The notes beneath the pieces were generated by a model, which was not told where the DNA came from, ran no database searches, and saw only the letters and a program-made list of their open reading frames with translations. DNA of 64,000 nt, taken from Arthrobacter sp. M2012083 (GTDB taxonomy: Bacteria; Actinomycetota; Actinomycetes; Actinomycetales; Micrococcaceae). The stretch spans positions 1 to 64,000 of the forward strand of contig NZ_AKKK01000029.1 of NCBI RefSeq assembly GCF_000281065.1. Direction: 5' to 3'. The position numbers and the translations under genes are program-made. This document shows positions 8,408 through 16,951 of this stretch, piece by piece (positions within the stretch are counted from its first letter, which is position 1; every line of letters starts with the position of its first letter).

Positions 8408-9913
8408 CTAGCTTGGGATAGCGTTGGCCACTTCCAATTGCAGCGACCTGGCGGTGCTTGCTTCCAGTTCCGCGGCCAAGTCCGGATTCTCGTTGAGCTT
8501 GACGCCGTAGCCCGGCATCATGTCCTTGAGCTTGGACTGCCATCCCTTGAAGTTCTTGGGGAACGACTTTTGCAACAGTTCGATCATGATGGGCACGGCG
8601 GTTGAAGCACCCGGAGAAGCGCCCAGCAGGGCACCGATGGAACCATCGCGGGAAGCGATGACTTCAGTGCCGAACTGCAGGACGCCACCCTTCTGAGGAT
8701 GCTTCTTGATGATTTGTACACGCTGGCCGGCGGTGATCAGTTCCCAATTGTCTCCTGCTGCCTCGGGGTAGTACTCGCGCAGGGCCTCCACCTTGGCCTC
8801 GTGCCGCTTGGCAACCTCCTTGATGAGGTAGGCGGTGAGGTCCATGTTGTCCTTGGCTACGGCCAACATGGGAATGATGTTTCCCGGCCGGATGGACAGT
8901 GGAAGATCCAGGTAGCTGGAGCTCTTCAGGAAGTTCGTGGAGAAACCTGCATACGGGCCGAAGAGGAGGGAACGCTTGCCGTCCACGTAGCGGGTGTCCA
9001 GGTGCGGGACGGACATGGGCGGCGCGCCGACGGATGCCTGGCCGTAGACCTTGGCACTGTGCTGCGAGGTGATTGCGTCATCCGTGCAGCGGAAGAACTG
9101 GCCTGAGACGGGGAACCCGCCGTATCCCTTGCTTTCAGGAATACCTGACGCCTGAAGCAGGTGGAGGGCACCGCCGCCGGCTCCAACGAAAACGAACTTT
9201 GCGTGGATGCGGCCGTGCTCGCCGGACTTGGGGTGCTTGAGGGAGAGGTCCCATCCACCACCTGCTGCGCGGTGGATGTTGGTGACGTCGTGTCCGTAGT
9301 TGACTTCGGCTCCGCTGCTTTGCAGGTAGCCCGTCAGCTCGCGGGTCAAGGCGCCGAAGTCGACGTCGGTGCCCTCCGCGGCGCGGGTTGCGGCAACGCG
9401 CTGCTTGCGGTCGCGGCCCTTGACGATCAAGGGGGCCCACTTGGCGATGTGGTCCTGGTCCTCTGTGTATTCCATGCTGCGGAAGAGCGTGTTGGGCTTC
9501 AGGGCCTCGTAGCGGGTCTTCAGGAAGTTCGCGTGGTCATCGCCAATGACGAAGCTCATGTGCGGGACGGTGTTGATGAAACCCTTCGGGGACCCGATCA
9601 CGTTGCTGTCCACCAAGTGGGACCAGAACTGGCGGGACAGCTGGAACTGCTCATTGATGTGGAGGGCCTTGGAGGGGTCCACCGAACCGTCTTTAGCGGC
9701 GGGAGAGTAGTTAAGCTCACACAGCGCAGCATGGCCGGTGCCGGCGTTGTTCCATGGTCCGGAACTCTCGAGCCCTGCTTCGTCGAGTCTTTCGAAGAGG
9801 GAGATGGTCCAGGTGGGTTCAAGTTGCTTGATGAACGCACCAAGGGTGGCACTCATGATTCCACCGCCAATAAGGACGACGTCGGCATGTTGAGTCTTGG
9901 AAATGAAGGTCAC
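8408..9913 (-). CDS. mqo: Malate:quinone oxidoreductase
   Basis: This 501-residue FAD enzyme oxidises malate to oxaloacetate and passes electrons to the quinone pool at the membrane, as an alternative to soluble malate dehydrogenase. The N-terminal dinucleotide-binding motif [16 protein letters not shown] and the family blocks [14 protein letters not shown] and [13 protein letters not shown] are clear. I place the start at the GTG at 9913, seven bases after GGAG. A TTG two codons earlier sits too close to that ribosome binding site. The length matches the usual ~500 residues. Confidence 0.93.
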   Translation of the reverse strand: MTFISKTQHADVVLIGGGIMSATLGAFIKQLEPTWTISLFERLDEAGLESSGPWNNAGTGHAALCELNYSPAAKDGSVDPSKALHINEQFQLSRQFWSHLVDSNVIGSPKGFINTVPHMSFVIGDDHANFLKTRYEALKPNTLFRSMEYTEDQDHIAKWAPLIVKGRDRKQRVAATRAAEGTDVDFGALTRELTGYLQSSGAEVNYGHDVTNIHRAAGGGWDLSLKHPKSGEHGRIHAKFVFVGAGGGALHLLQASGIPESKGYGGFPVSGQFFRCTDDAITSQHSAKVYGQASVGAPPMSVPHLDTRYVDGKRSLLFGPYAGFSTNFLKSSSYLDLPLSIRPGNIIPMLAVAKDNMDLTAYLIKEVAKRHEAKVEALREYYPEAAGDNWELITAGQRVQIIKKHPQKGGVLQFGTEVIASRDGSIGALLGASPGASTAVPIMIELLQKSFPKNFKGWQSKLKDMMPGYGVKLNENPDLAAELEASTARSLQLEVANAIPS

Positions 9914-9954
9914 GATCAATCTCCGTTAGCGGCGGCACTGGCTGTCACAGAATA

Positions 9955-9988
9955 TCCCCGCGCAGACTCAATACTGAAATTGCGGGGA
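9955..9988 (-). terminator. Possible hairpin terminator after the peptide-binding lipoprotein gene
   Basis: TCCCCGC and GCGGGGA (7 bp, 20-base loop) begin five bases after the stop codon at 9993. The run after it is only partly T-rich, so this is a tentative call. Confidence 0.35.
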
Positions 9989-9992
9989 ATCG

Positions 9993-11660
9993 TCAAGGCT
10001 TTAGGCGGACGTTTGTGAAAACTTCGTTGAGGACGGGGGAAGCCGGGTAGCTTTCCACCTTGTTGGACAGCGCCAGGGCCGAGATGGGGAAGGCGATGGG
10101 CACAGCGGGTACTGACGCCGCGATCTCTGCGTTGATGGCTTGATATTGGGTGTTGCGGTCGTCGCCTTCGGGCATTGCCCGCGCGCGTTCTATCTTGTGG
10201 AAGACTTCCGAGTCCGCGTAGCCGAACTCGGCGCGTGATTCGCCGAACAAGGGTCCCAGGAAGTTGTCCGCGTCCGCGTAGGACCCATTCCAACCGAGCA
10301 GGTGCAGGCCGCGGTCACCGGCGGACTGGACCCGTTGGAGGTAGCCGTCTTCCCAGTCGATGGGAACCGGCTTGATGTTGAAGCCGACAGCCACGAGTTG
10401 GCGGCTGAGCTCGGCGTAGATCTTCTCCGGGGTGGGCATGTAGGCCCGTGTGGCGTTGAGCGGGTAGTAGAACTTCAGCTCTTCGCCCTTGTATCCGGCT
10501 TTCTTCAAGAGCTCTTTTGCCTTCTCCGGGTTGTACCCCAAGGAGGGAGCATTGTTGTTGAAGCCACTAAGTTTGGGCGGCACGAACTGTGATGCCTGCG
10601 CAGTGTTGTCGATGAAGAACTTTCGGATCAACGCTTCCTTGTCGATCGCCATTTCTATCGCCTGCCGGACCTCAGGCTTTTCCAGAGGTGCTACAGCCTG
10701 GTTGATGCCGAGGTACATCACCGAGAACGGGTCGCGCTGGATGATCTGGACTCCCTTCTTGACCAATTGGTCAAAGGTCCCGGAGGTCACAAGATCGTAG
10801 GCGTCGATTTTTCCGTCCAGCAGGGCCTGTTGACGCGTTTCCGCGCGATCGTAGGGAATGAAATTGATGGTTGCTATCTGTCCCCGGTTGCCCCAATAGC
10901 CCTTGTAACTGGTCAGGGTGAGCTTTTTCTCGTCCCATCCAGTGAACTCGTAGGGGCCCGTACCCACTGGATGGCCGGCGTAGCTGGACATGGCTTGGCC
11001 ATTCCGGACCTGGTCAAGGACGTTGGCTTTCTGTGCCTCCAGGGCGGCCGGGGAGGATATGGCGAAGGCCGGCAGTGTCAACGCCTGGAGGAATCCCGTG
11101 AAGGGACGCGTCAGATTAATCCGTACATCGCTGGTCGAGACCACTTTGCAGTCTTTGAAGATGGAGAACACCGGCTGGTCGGAGTAGGCCTTGAATACGC
11201 TTTGGAAAGAAATCCCGGGCGCTTGCTTTCGGAGGTCCTCGGGGAAGGTGAACCAGCGGTTGAAGTTGGCGCATACCGCGGTTGCGTCCAGTGGTGTGCC
11301 GTCGTGAAATGTCACGTCGGAGCGGAGCGTGAAATCGTAGCTCAGCCCGTTGTTGCTGTCTTTCCACTCGGTGGCGAGAAGGGGAGTGGTCTGCCCGGTC
11401 TCGCCGTCCACCCCCACGAGTCCTTCGAGGACTTGACGTGTGACCCGGTATGACTCGGAATCAGCGGTGACCGCAGGATCGAGGCCCAAGGGCATGGAAG
11501 CCGTGCCGAAATTGAAAGTTGCCGAGGGTTCGACAGCGGGGGAGTTGCTGGCGGATGTAGACAGTGCGGGGCCGGGTGTTCCTGTGCACCCTGCCAGTCC
11601 CAAAGCCACTACGGCAGCTCCGAACTGAATGCTTAGGCGCCGCATTTTGCTGCTTGCCAC
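9993..11660 (-). CDS. ABC transporter substrate-binding lipoprotein, family 5 (peptide/nickel type)
   Basis: This 555-residue extracellular solute-binding protein has a signal peptide ending in lipobox LAGC and the family-5 body, including LLATEWKDSNNGLSYDFTLR and VTFHDGTPLDATAVCANFNRW. It would sit on the outer face of the membrane and capture oligopeptides or similar ligands. The start is the GTG at 11660, preceded by GAGGGG at six bases; an ATG five codons later has no ribosome binding site. No permease or ATPase genes are adjacent, so it is an orphan binding protein here. Confidence 0.9.
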   Translation of the reverse strand: MASSKMRRLSIQFGAAVVALGLAGCTGTPGPALSTSASNSPAVEPSATFNFGTASMPLGLDPAVTADSESYRVTRQVLEGLVGVDGETGQTTPLLATEWKDSNNGLSYDFTLRSDVTFHDGTPLDATAVCANFNRWFTFPEDLRKQAPGISFQSVFKAYSDQPVFSIFKDCKVVSTSDVRINLTRPFTGFLQALTLPAFAISSPAALEAQKANVLDQVRNGQAMSSYAGHPVGTGPYEFTGWDEKKLTLTSYKGYWGNRGQIATINFIPYDRAETRQQALLDGKIDAYDLVTSGTFDQLVKKGVQIIQRDPFSVMYLGINQAVAPLEKPEVRQAIEMAIDKEALIRKFFIDNTAQASQFVPPKLSGFNNNAPSLGYNPEKAKELLKKAGYKGEELKFYYPLNATRAYMPTPEKIYAELSRQLVAVGFNIKPVPIDWEDGYLQRVQSAGDRGLHLLGWNGSYADADNFLGPLFGESRAEFGYADSEVFHKIERARAMPEGDDRNTQYQAINAEIAASVPAVPIAFPISALALSNKVESYPASPVLNEVFTNVRLKP

Positions 11661-11785
11661 TCTTGTCCCCTCAAGCCGGTTGGAAGTGCTGTGGCCGGCT
11701 TCGGCCAGACCGCATTCCAGTCTAGTTGAACGTCCTGAGTGCACTTCCCAGCGCACCATCAGAATGCCCCGGCTGCTTGAGGAGA

Positions 11786-11821
11786 AAAATACCCCCGGTG
11801 CTGAAACCGGGGGTATTCGTG
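11786..11821 (-). terminator. Rho-independent terminator of tRNA-Leu
   Basis: On the complement, AATACCCCCGG and CCGGGGGTATT form an 11-bp stem with an 8-base loop, followed by TTTTTCTCC. It begins ten bases after the 3' end of the tRNA. Confidence 0.85.
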
Positions 11822-11827
11822 TATCTG

Positions 11828-11909
11828 TGCGCAAGGGGGGACTTGAACCCCCACGCCCGAAGGCACAGGAACCTAAATCCTGCGTGTCTGCCAATTTCAC
11901 CACTCGCGC
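11828..11909 (-). tRNA. tRNA-Leu (anticodon UAG)
   Basis: The complement folds as a class II tRNA. The acceptor is GCGCGAG/CTTGCGC with discriminator A, the anticodon stem is CAGGA/TCCTG with loop TTTAGGT (anticodon TAG), there is a variable arm around TGCCTTCGGGCG, and the T arm contains GTTCAAGTC. CCA is not encoded. It reads CUN leucine codons. Confidence 0.95.
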
Positions 11910-11975
11910 TGGCTGGCAACCGGACCGCCTGGCCGGACGGTCGATGCCACATACCGGCCTCCAGTGTACCTGCTA

Positions 11976-12446
11976 CTAGTCCAGCTTGAGATCCCGCCGG
12001 AGCTTGGCCACGTGCCCGGTGGCGCGAACGTTGTATTGCGCAAGTGAGAGCTTTCCGTCGGGATCAACCACAAAGGTGGATCTGATCAGCCCCATATAGC
12101 TGCGTCCATAGTTCTTCTTCTCACCCCAGGCGCCATACGCCTCGGCTACGGCGTGGTCCTCGTCCGAGAGCAGGCGGAAAGTCAGTTGTTCTTCCGCGCT
12201 GAACTTGGCGAGTGCTTGGACGGGGTCCGGGGAGACGCCAACAACTTCGTACCCCGCAGCTTGGAGGGACCCGAGCGTGTCGCGGAAATCGCAGGCTTCC
12301 TTGGTGCATCCGGGAGTGGAGGCCGCGGGGTAGAAATAGAGGATGGTTTTCCGTCCCCGGAGGTCCCTCAAACTCATGCTTTTGCCGGTTTCGTCCCGAA
12401 GCGTGAAGTCCGGGGCGATGTCACCCGGGATAAGTCGTTCAGCCAA
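11976..12446 (-). CDS. bcp: Thioredoxin-dependent peroxiredoxin, BCP type
   Basis: This 156-residue enzyme reduces hydrogen peroxide and organic peroxides in the cytoplasm. The peroxidatic Cys47 and resolving Cys52 lie in TPGCTKEACDF, the C-x4-C spacing of the BCP/PrxQ subfamily. The start is a TTG at 12446, preceded by AAGGAG at about six bases. The upstream region, shared with a divergent marR gene, contains a 13-bp tandem repeat that could be an operator. Confidence 0.94.
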   Translation of the reverse strand: MAERLIPGDIAPDFTLRDETGKSMSLRDLRGRKTILYFYPAASTPGCTKEACDFRDTLGSLQAAGYEVVGVSPDPVQALAKFSAEEQLTFRLLSDEDHAVAEAYGAWGEKKNYGRSYMGLIRSTFVVDPDGKLSLAQYNVRATGHVAKLRRDLKLD

Positions 12447-12459
12447 AATGTGCTCCTTA

Positions 12460-12485
12460 CCAGTGATCGCGACCAGTGATCGCGA
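12460..12485. repeat. Tandem 13-bp direct repeat between bcp and marR
   Basis: CCAGTGATCGCGA occurs twice back to back (12460-12472 and 12473-12485), followed by TTT. The last copy ends in the palindrome ATCGCGAT. On the bcp strand, a TAAACT box (complement of 12492-12497) would start transcription at the edge of the repeat. The position suggests a regulatory site or a recent slippage event. Confidence 0.6.
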
Positions 12486-12531
12486 TTTCCCAGTTTAGTG
12501 GGAGAAGCCGCGTCCTCACCGCTTCCGCGCA

Positions 12532-12537
12532 TATACT
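12532..12537 (+). promoter_or_regulatory. -10 box for leaderless marR mRNA
   Basis: TATACT followed by six bases and the ATG at 12544, with no Shine-Dalgarno sequence. Confidence 0.55.
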
Positions 12538-12543
12538 ATCGGC

Positions 12544-13011
12544 ATGCCAGATATGGAGAGATGGCCCACCACACGATTGCTTTCGACAGCTGCACGCCTG
12601 GTGGAAATCTCGTGGAACGAAAAATTGAAGTCCATCGGCCTTACCCACGCCGGTGTCATTGCCATGCAGGTATTGGCTGCCAAGGGTGCCATTACGCAAG
12701 CGGCTTTGGCCGAAGTTGCGCGGGTCAAGGCCCAAACAATGGGAACCACGCTTGCGAGGCTTGAGCTGCACGGGCATGTCACCCGGCAACGCAGTGATTC
12801 CGACCGCAGAAGTCACGTGGTGACCCTTACTGATGCCGGCATCGCCGCTCTTGCTGAAGCAGTAAAGCTTGAGCAGGATGTCTTGTCGCCTGTCGCCGTG
12901 GACACCGCTCGCCTCCGCGAGGAACTTCGGATCGTTGTCCGGGGTCTTGCCGGGCTGTCGGCGCCGGAGCAGGAATCGCACCAGGCTGACACCGACCTGC
13001 CTCAAGTCTGA
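12544..13011 (+). CDS. MarR-family transcriptional regulator
   Basis: This 155-residue winged-helix protein has recognition helix region ITQAALAEVARVKAQTMGTT and wing RQRSDSDRRSHVVTLTDAG. It is transcribed divergently from bcp, so it may sense oxidants and control the peroxiredoxin; this is inferred from position only. No cysteine occurs in the HTH itself, so an OhrR-type Cys sensor is not evident. A 7-bp GC hairpin (13024-13051) and the large palindrome at 13061-13098 end its transcript. Confidence 0.9.
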   Translation: MPDMERWPTTRLLSTAARLVEISWNEKLKSIGLTHAGVIAMQVLAAKGAITQAALAEVARVKAQTMGTTLARLELHGHVTRQRSDSDRRSHVVTLTDAGIAALAEAVKLEQDVLSPVAVDTARLREELRIVVRGLAGLSAPEQESHQADTDLPQV

Positions 13012-13060
13012 CCGAAGCCTGTGGCCGGGGTTTCCATTGCGAAGCCCCGGCAAGGAAACA

Positions 13061-13098
13061 GAAAGGCTCCGGATCGTATCTACGATCCGGAGCCTTTC
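13061..13098. terminator. Bidirectional terminator between marR and tRNA-Lys
   Basis: GAAAGGCTCCGGATCGTA and its exact complement form an 18-bp inverted repeat with almost no loop. It has A/T-flanked ends in both directions, suiting termination of marR (+) and the first tRNA-Lys (-). Confidence 0.85.
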
Positions 13099-13102
13099 TC
13101 TA

Positions 13103-13178
13103 TGGTGCACCCCCCGGGACTCGAACCCGGAACCCATTGATTAAGAGTCAATTGCTCTGCCAGTTGAGCTAGAGGTGC
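13103..13178 (-). tRNA. tRNA-Lys (anticodon CUU), copy 1
   Basis: The complement gives acceptor GCACCTC/GGGGTGC, discriminator A and an encoded CCA. The anticodon stem ATTGA/TCAAT has loop CTCTTAA (anticodon CTT). The T arm is GGGTTCGAGTCCC. The 76-base sequence is identical to the copy at 13372-13447. Confidence 0.96.
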
Positions 13179-13227
13179 AACTATTGTTTCGGCTCATCCG
13201 GGCAATTTATATTCCCCGTTGACCTCT

Positions 13228-13249
13228 GCAACGACAAATAACTCTACAC
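13228..13249 (-). promoter_or_regulatory. Conserved promoter element of tRNA-Lys copy 1
   Basis: On the complement, GTGTAGAGTTA then TCGTTGC lies about 62 bases upstream of the tRNA. The same element, with three changes, lies 64 bases upstream of copy 2 (13499-13520). TAGAGT is a good -10 hexamer and also occurs in the tRNA-Gln promoter. No strong -35 is visible. Confidence 0.5.
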
Positions 13250-13330
13250 CACTATTTGACTGCTGGAGACCAAAAGGGCCATTGCGTGATGCACGCCATT
13301 TGTTTGACCTGAAAAGAGTCTTGAACAACG

Positions 13331-13368
13331 AAAAAGGCCTTGGAGTGATATTCACTCCAAGGCCTTTT
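13331..13368 (-). terminator. Terminator of tRNA-Lys copy 2
   Basis: AAAAGGCCTTGGAGTGA and its exact complement form a 17-bp stem (13332-13348 and 13352-13368) with a 3-base loop, four bases from the tRNA 3' end. Its sequence is unrelated to the terminator of copy 1. Confidence 0.85.
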
Positions 13369-13371
13369 GCT

Positions 13372-13447
13372 TGGTGCACCCCCCGGGACTCGAACCCGGA
13401 ACCCATTGATTAAGAGTCAATTGCTCTGCCAGTTGAGCTAGAGGTGC
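13372..13447 (-). tRNA. tRNA-Lys (anticodon CUU), copy 2
   Basis: Identical over 76 bases to copy 1, including the encoded CCA, with anticodon CTT. It has its own promoter element and terminator, so the two are separate transcription units. The pair lies 193 bases apart. Confidence 0.96.
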
Positions 13448-13498
13448 AGCTGTTGATTTTGATCAAACCCGGAAGCTTTTCTTTCTCCGGCGATCTCC

Positions 13499-13520
13499 GC
13501 AACGACATGTAACTCTACAC
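13499..13520 (-). promoter_or_regulatory. Conserved promoter element of tRNA-Lys copy 2
   Basis: The complement reads GTGTAGAGTTACATGTCGTT then GC, matching the copy 1 element in all but three positions and placed at nearly the same distance from the tRNA. Confidence 0.5.
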
Positions 13521-13564
13521 GACTTCCGCCCAAGAGGGAAATCCGCGCCTTGTCGCCGGCGGTC

Positions 13565-14728
13565 TCACCGCCCAACCTTCAGAATCACCGCAAAATCAGG
13601 GTTTCTGTTGTTGCTGATGACCCAGAGGGTGCCGTCTGGAGCTCGGGTTACGTCCCTGAGCCGCCCGTATTGTCCTGTGAAATATGCCACAGGAGTGCCC
13701 GCGTTCTCGCCCTCGAGCGGTACTGCCCACAGTCTTTGACCACGAAGCGCCCCCGTATAGGCAATGCCATCCACGATTTCAAGTCCGCTTGGTGAGGCGT
13801 CAGAGGTTGATGGCCAGACGACCTTCGCGTCGATCAGCCCGCTTCTGCCCGGCGCGCCGGTCACTGTAGGCCAACCATAGTTTCCGCCGGGGGTGATCAG
13901 GTTCAGTTCGTCATCCACGTCCGGCCCGAACTCGCTGGCCCAGAGGCGTCCGTCGCTGTCCCATGCCAGGCCCTGCACGTTCCGGTGCCCATAGCTGTAG
14001 ACAGGGTTGTCGCCGAAGGGATTGCCCGGCGCCGGGCGTCCCTCCGGGGTGAGCCGAAGGATTTTTCCCCCCAGGGCGTTTATATCCTGGGGTTGCTCCC
14101 GGCGCTGTGAGTCCCCGGTGCCTACGTAGAGGAACCCATCGGGGCCAAAGCGGATTCGACCACCGTTATGGGTGGACGCCTTGGACATTCCGGAGAAGAT
14201 CACTTCAGCCTCGCCCAGAGCCAATTGACCACCTGAGTCCTCGCTCAGCTTTATCCGTGCAATCCGGTTGTCGCTTGGCGACGTGAAGTACGCGTACAGC
14301 CACCGGTCCGTTGCGAAGTCAGGCGAGAGGGCCAGGCCGAGTAATCCACCTTCTCCGCCCGGGTCGACGCCGGACACCTCGCCAATCGTGGTGGCCTGGC
14401 CGTTTCGGATGCTCTTGACCTGGGCGGAGTCCCGCTCGGAGACCACGGCAGTGCCGTTTGGCAGGAAGGCGACCGACCACGGCAGCTCCAATCCGACGTC
14501 GAGCTTTTGAGCCACTTCCGGGATCAGTGGCGACGCCGGCGTCATGTGGCCGGTTCCGGGGGTGGGCGTCGCTGAAGAGGATGTTTCCTGTGGGGCCGCT
14601 GACGAGTTGGGTGTTGCCGCGGTGCCCGGCGACGAGGGACTCCCAGTGCATCCCGGTAGCGACAAGAGCAGCGCAAGCGCCGAGGCAGGCACCCATCGTC
14701 CACGCCGTTCCGGAGAGTGCCTGCCCAT
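13565..14728 (-). CDS. Glucose/sorbosone dehydrogenase-family (PQQ-dependent sugar dehydrogenase-like) lipoprotein
   Basis: This 387-residue exported beta-propeller protein starts with a basic signal peptide and lipobox LPGC, followed by a Ser/Thr/Pro linker. Family blocks include LPWSVAFLPNGTAVVSERDS, GLALSPDF, THNGGRIRFGPDGFLYVGTG and GHRNVQGLAWDSDGRLWASE. Such proteins oxidise aldose sugars with PQQ at the cell surface, though many actinobacterial members are uncharacterised. The start at 14728 gives a proper signal peptide; the longer frame to 14833 does not. It follows the one-pass membrane protein gene by 38 bases. Confidence 0.88.
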   Translation of the reverse strand: MGRHSPERRGRWVPASALALLLSLPGCTGSPSSPGTAATPNSSAAPQETSSSATPTPGTGHMTPASPLIPEVAQKLDVGLELPWSVAFLPNGTAVVSERDSAQVKSIRNGQATTIGEVSGVDPGGEGGLLGLALSPDFATDRWLYAYFTSPSDNRIARIKLSEDSGGQLALGEAEVIFSGMSKASTHNGGRIRFGPDGFLYVGTGDSQRREQPQDINALGGKILRLTPEGRPAPGNPFGDNPVYSYGHRNVQGLAWDSDGRLWASEFGPDVDDELNLITPGGNYGWPTVTGAPGRSGLIDAKVVWPSTSDASPSGLEIVDGIAYTGALRGQRLWAVPLEGENAGTPVAYFTGQYGRLRDVTRAPDGTLWVISNNRNPDFAVILKVGR

Positions 14729-14766
14729 GTTCCTGCCTGCCTGTATTCCTGGCCGCGCGGGTTTTC

Positions 14767-15723
14767 TCAGTGCCTGCTGCGGCGAGGTGGGCGGAAACCG
14801 GCAGCCTCCGCGTGTGCGGATGATTCGAACCACACATCGGCAGCGGCGTCGTCATACCCTGCGGTGTCTTCGTCGTGGTACGTCATGTCCGAGGCGTTGG
14901 CCTTGACGGGATACGCCTCCCCTGGGGCGCTGGATGATCCGGTGCCGTAGGGATGCTCGACGGCCAGGTGGCCGGAGCCCGTCGAATCTTCGGCTGCTGC
15001 TGACTCTGCTCCCGGGAGGGTAGGGGAGTGGGCATCAGTGTACTCGTGATGATGGACAGGGGTACCGCTCTGGTCCGTCCAGGAAGACTCCCATTCGGCC
15101 TTATCTGCTGCCTCGTTGGAGGCGGCAGGGGGAGAACCTGCGTCCCAGTCGTCCACGTCACCGGCGCCTGCCTCACCGGCATCTGCGTCGGCAGCATGGA
15201 TCTTCGTCTCCGTGTCCACCACGGGTTCGTCCACCACTGGTTCGTCAATCACGGGTTCGGCCACCGCGGGGGTTGCGATGACTGGTTCCGCCACGGTCAA
15301 TCCGGGCGTGGTGGCCGGCTGAGCATCGGAGGCTACAACAGCTGGTGAATCGTCGACGGCGGCGCGGGGTTCGGCGGCGCGGGGTTCGGCGAGGTCGGGT
15401 TCGGCGGCGCGGGGTTCGGCGAGGTCGGGTTCGGCAACCCTTGGGTCCTCGACAGTCGGGCCGCTGCCTTCGGCGGCGGTCTTGCCCAGGTTGGTCACAC
15501 CTGCCAGGCCGGCCACCCCTGCTGCCGTTGCAGCGGGGTCCGGCATGGAAGCTGTGTTGCTCGGCTCCATCGCTGCCGGAGCAGTGGTGCTGGTTGGCCC
15601 GGAAAGGCGATCATCGGCGGGAGCTTGGCTTGGGGTGCTATTCCGCGCCTTGTTGCGGTTCATTAGCCACCAAACAATTGCGACGACCAAAACAATGACA
15701 ATGACCCAAATTAACCAGTCCAT
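14767..15723 (-). CDS. One-pass membrane protein with low-complexity acidic tail (hypothetical)
   Basis: This 318-residue protein begins MDWLIWVIVIVLVVAIVWWL, a transmembrane anchor, followed by a basic patch and a long disordered tail rich in Ala, Pro, Glu, Asp and Val. The tail contains five-residue repeats (AEPDL/AEPRA) encoded by a 15-base tandem repeat, and short PVIDEPVVDEP repeats. The C-terminal 60 residues look more ordered and end in a basic RPPRRSRH. I do not recognise a domain. AAGGG lies before the ATG at 15723. It is divergent from the LysR gene. Confidence 0.7.
   Translation of the reverse strand: MDWLIWVIVIVLVVAIVWWLMNRNKARNSTPSQAPADDRLSGPTSTTAPAAMEPSNTASMPDPAATAAGVAGLAGVTNLGKTAAEGSGPTVEDPRVAEPDLAEPRAAEPDLAEPRAAEPRAAVDDSPAVVASDAQPATTPGLTVAEPVIATPAVAEPVIDEPVVDEPVVDTETKIHAADADAGEAGAGDVDDWDAGSPPAASNEAADKAEWESSWTDQSGTPVHHHEYTDAHSPTLPGAESAAAEDSTGSGHLAVEHPYGTGSSSAPGEAYPVKANASDMTYHDEDTAGYDDAAADVWFESSAHAEAAGFRPPRRSRH
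15361..15435. repeat. Coding minisatellite, five 15-base units
   Basis: Units GGCGCGGGGTTCGGC (three copies) and GAGGTCGGGTTCGGC (two copies) follow each other without gaps. They encode AEPRA and AEPDL on the complement, inside the disordered tail of the membrane protein. In-frame 15-base units make copy-number change tolerable. Confidence 0.85.
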
Positions 15724-15888
15724 GGTGGATGCCCTTCTGCTCACTGGGGTGAAGCTCGTGGTAAAGCCGACGTTACGTGCCTGCTTATGGGCTGTCCAGC
15801 GTTTGACCTGCTGCTTCGCCTAATCTGACAGTCCCCTTACTAATTTACGACCCAAAATTCGTGGACAGGCATTTCTCCGTGAGTCGCC

Positions 15889-15894
15889 TAGTCT
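15889..15894 (+). promoter_or_regulatory. -10 box for leaderless lysR-type mRNA
   Basis: TAGTCT, then six bases, then the ATG at 15901. No Shine-Dalgarno sequence is present. Confidence 0.5.
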
Positions 15895-15900
15895 GGCTCC

Positions 15901-16833
15901 ATGGACTTCAAAAGGCTGCAGATTCTGCGCGAATTAGCGGACCGGCAAAGTGTTGGCGCCACCGCCGAGGCCATGAATGTCACAGCCTCGGCAGTATCAC
16001 AGCAGCTGAAAACGCTACAGGCGGAGATCGGTGTTGTCCTTGTGGAGAAGGTGGGCCGTGGCGTTCAGTTGACTGAAGCCGGGATGGCCATGGCGGCAGC
16101 AGCATCGGATATAGCCACAGCCATGGCCCGGGCGGAGTCCACCATTGACACCTACCGGAAGGGTTGGCAAACGCGCGTTACCGCTGCGTTCTTTCCCAGT
16201 GCGGCGGAAATGCTCCTTCCAGGCGTCCTGCACCGCGTTTCCTCCGTGGACGGGCTGACTTTCGATGCACATTTCGAGGATCCGGGAACCGCCCACTTCG
16301 CTCCTTTGGTGGCGGACTACGACATCGTGCTGGCGCACAGCGTGGACGGGCCGGAAGTTTTTGCCCGGCGGGGCCTGACTGTAGTGCCGCTTCTGGAGGA
16401 AGCTCTGGACGTTGCCATGCCGGCCGGCCATCCTCTGGCGGCAAAAGCCCGGCTAAGCCCGCAGGATGTTGTTGATTACCCGTGGATCGGCGTCCCGGAG
16501 GGCTTCCCGTTCGACACCGTCCTCCGCCAGATCGAACTCCATGCCGGCAGGCAGGCCCTGAGGGGTCAGCGATATCCGGATCTGAGGGTGCTTGAGGCTT
16601 TGGTATGCGCGGGGCATGGAATCTGCCTTCTGCCTCGCTATACTGCCCGGGCAAGTGCTCGGCGGGGACTCGTTCTTCGGCCACTCACAGGGGTCAAGGC
16701 GAGCAGAAGCATCGTGGCGTTGTCGCGGCAGGAAGTTGCAGCGCGGGCCACCATTGCCAGCGTTTTGGACATGCTCAAGAGTGAAGCTGAATCCATTGCC
16801 AAGGAACTCAATGAGTCACGTCCTACCTTCTGA
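15901..16833 (+). CDS. LysR-family transcriptional regulator
   Basis: This 310-residue protein has an N-terminal HTH (about residues 1-60, with SVGATAEAMNVTASAVSQQL) and a C-terminal periplasmic-binding-protein-like sensor domain. LysR regulators usually act as tetramers that activate a neighbouring gene. The gene is 131 bases upstream of ilvD on the same strand rather than divergent, so control of ilvD is possible but not shown by the arrangement. The divergent neighbour is the low-complexity membrane protein. Confidence 0.9.
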   Translation: MDFKRLQILRELADRQSVGATAEAMNVTASAVSQQLKTLQAEIGVVLVEKVGRGVQLTEAGMAMAAAASDIATAMARAESTIDTYRKGWQTRVTAAFFPSAAEMLLPGVLHRVSSVDGLTFDAHFEDPGTAHFAPLVADYDIVLAHSVDGPEVFARRGLTVVPLLEEALDVAMPAGHPLAAKARLSPQDVVDYPWIGVPEGFPFDTVLRQIELHAGRQALRGQRYPDLRVLEALVCAGHGICLLPRYTARASARRGLVLRPLTGVKASRSIVALSRQEVAARATIASVLDMLKSEAESIAKELNESRPTF

Positions 16834-16951
16834 GCTGCGGACCACGTGGGCGCGGACCATCGCTTGCGGGCAGGATGGCCGCAAAATCGCAACATTCGGC
16901 AGTTTGGGCTTAACCCGGCGTGCAGCAACGTACGCAGCCGCCCGGTGCACA

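Noticed and set aside
6517..8421. Plus-strand open frame of 634 codons opposite the RND exporter gene
   Set aside because: It is the mirror of a codon-biased high-GC gene. Its translation is Gly/Arg/Gln/Asp-rich with no recognisable motif, while the minus strand gives a full-length RND protein.
11661..11903. N-terminal extension of the peptide-binding protein (81 codons)
   Set aside because: It reads through the tRNA-Leu gene and its terminator; the GTG at 11660 with GAGGGG gives a proper lipoprotein signal.
15361..15435. CRISPR-like tandem units
   Set aside because: The 15-base units are contiguous without spacers and are in frame with a disordered protein tail, so this is a coding minisatellite.
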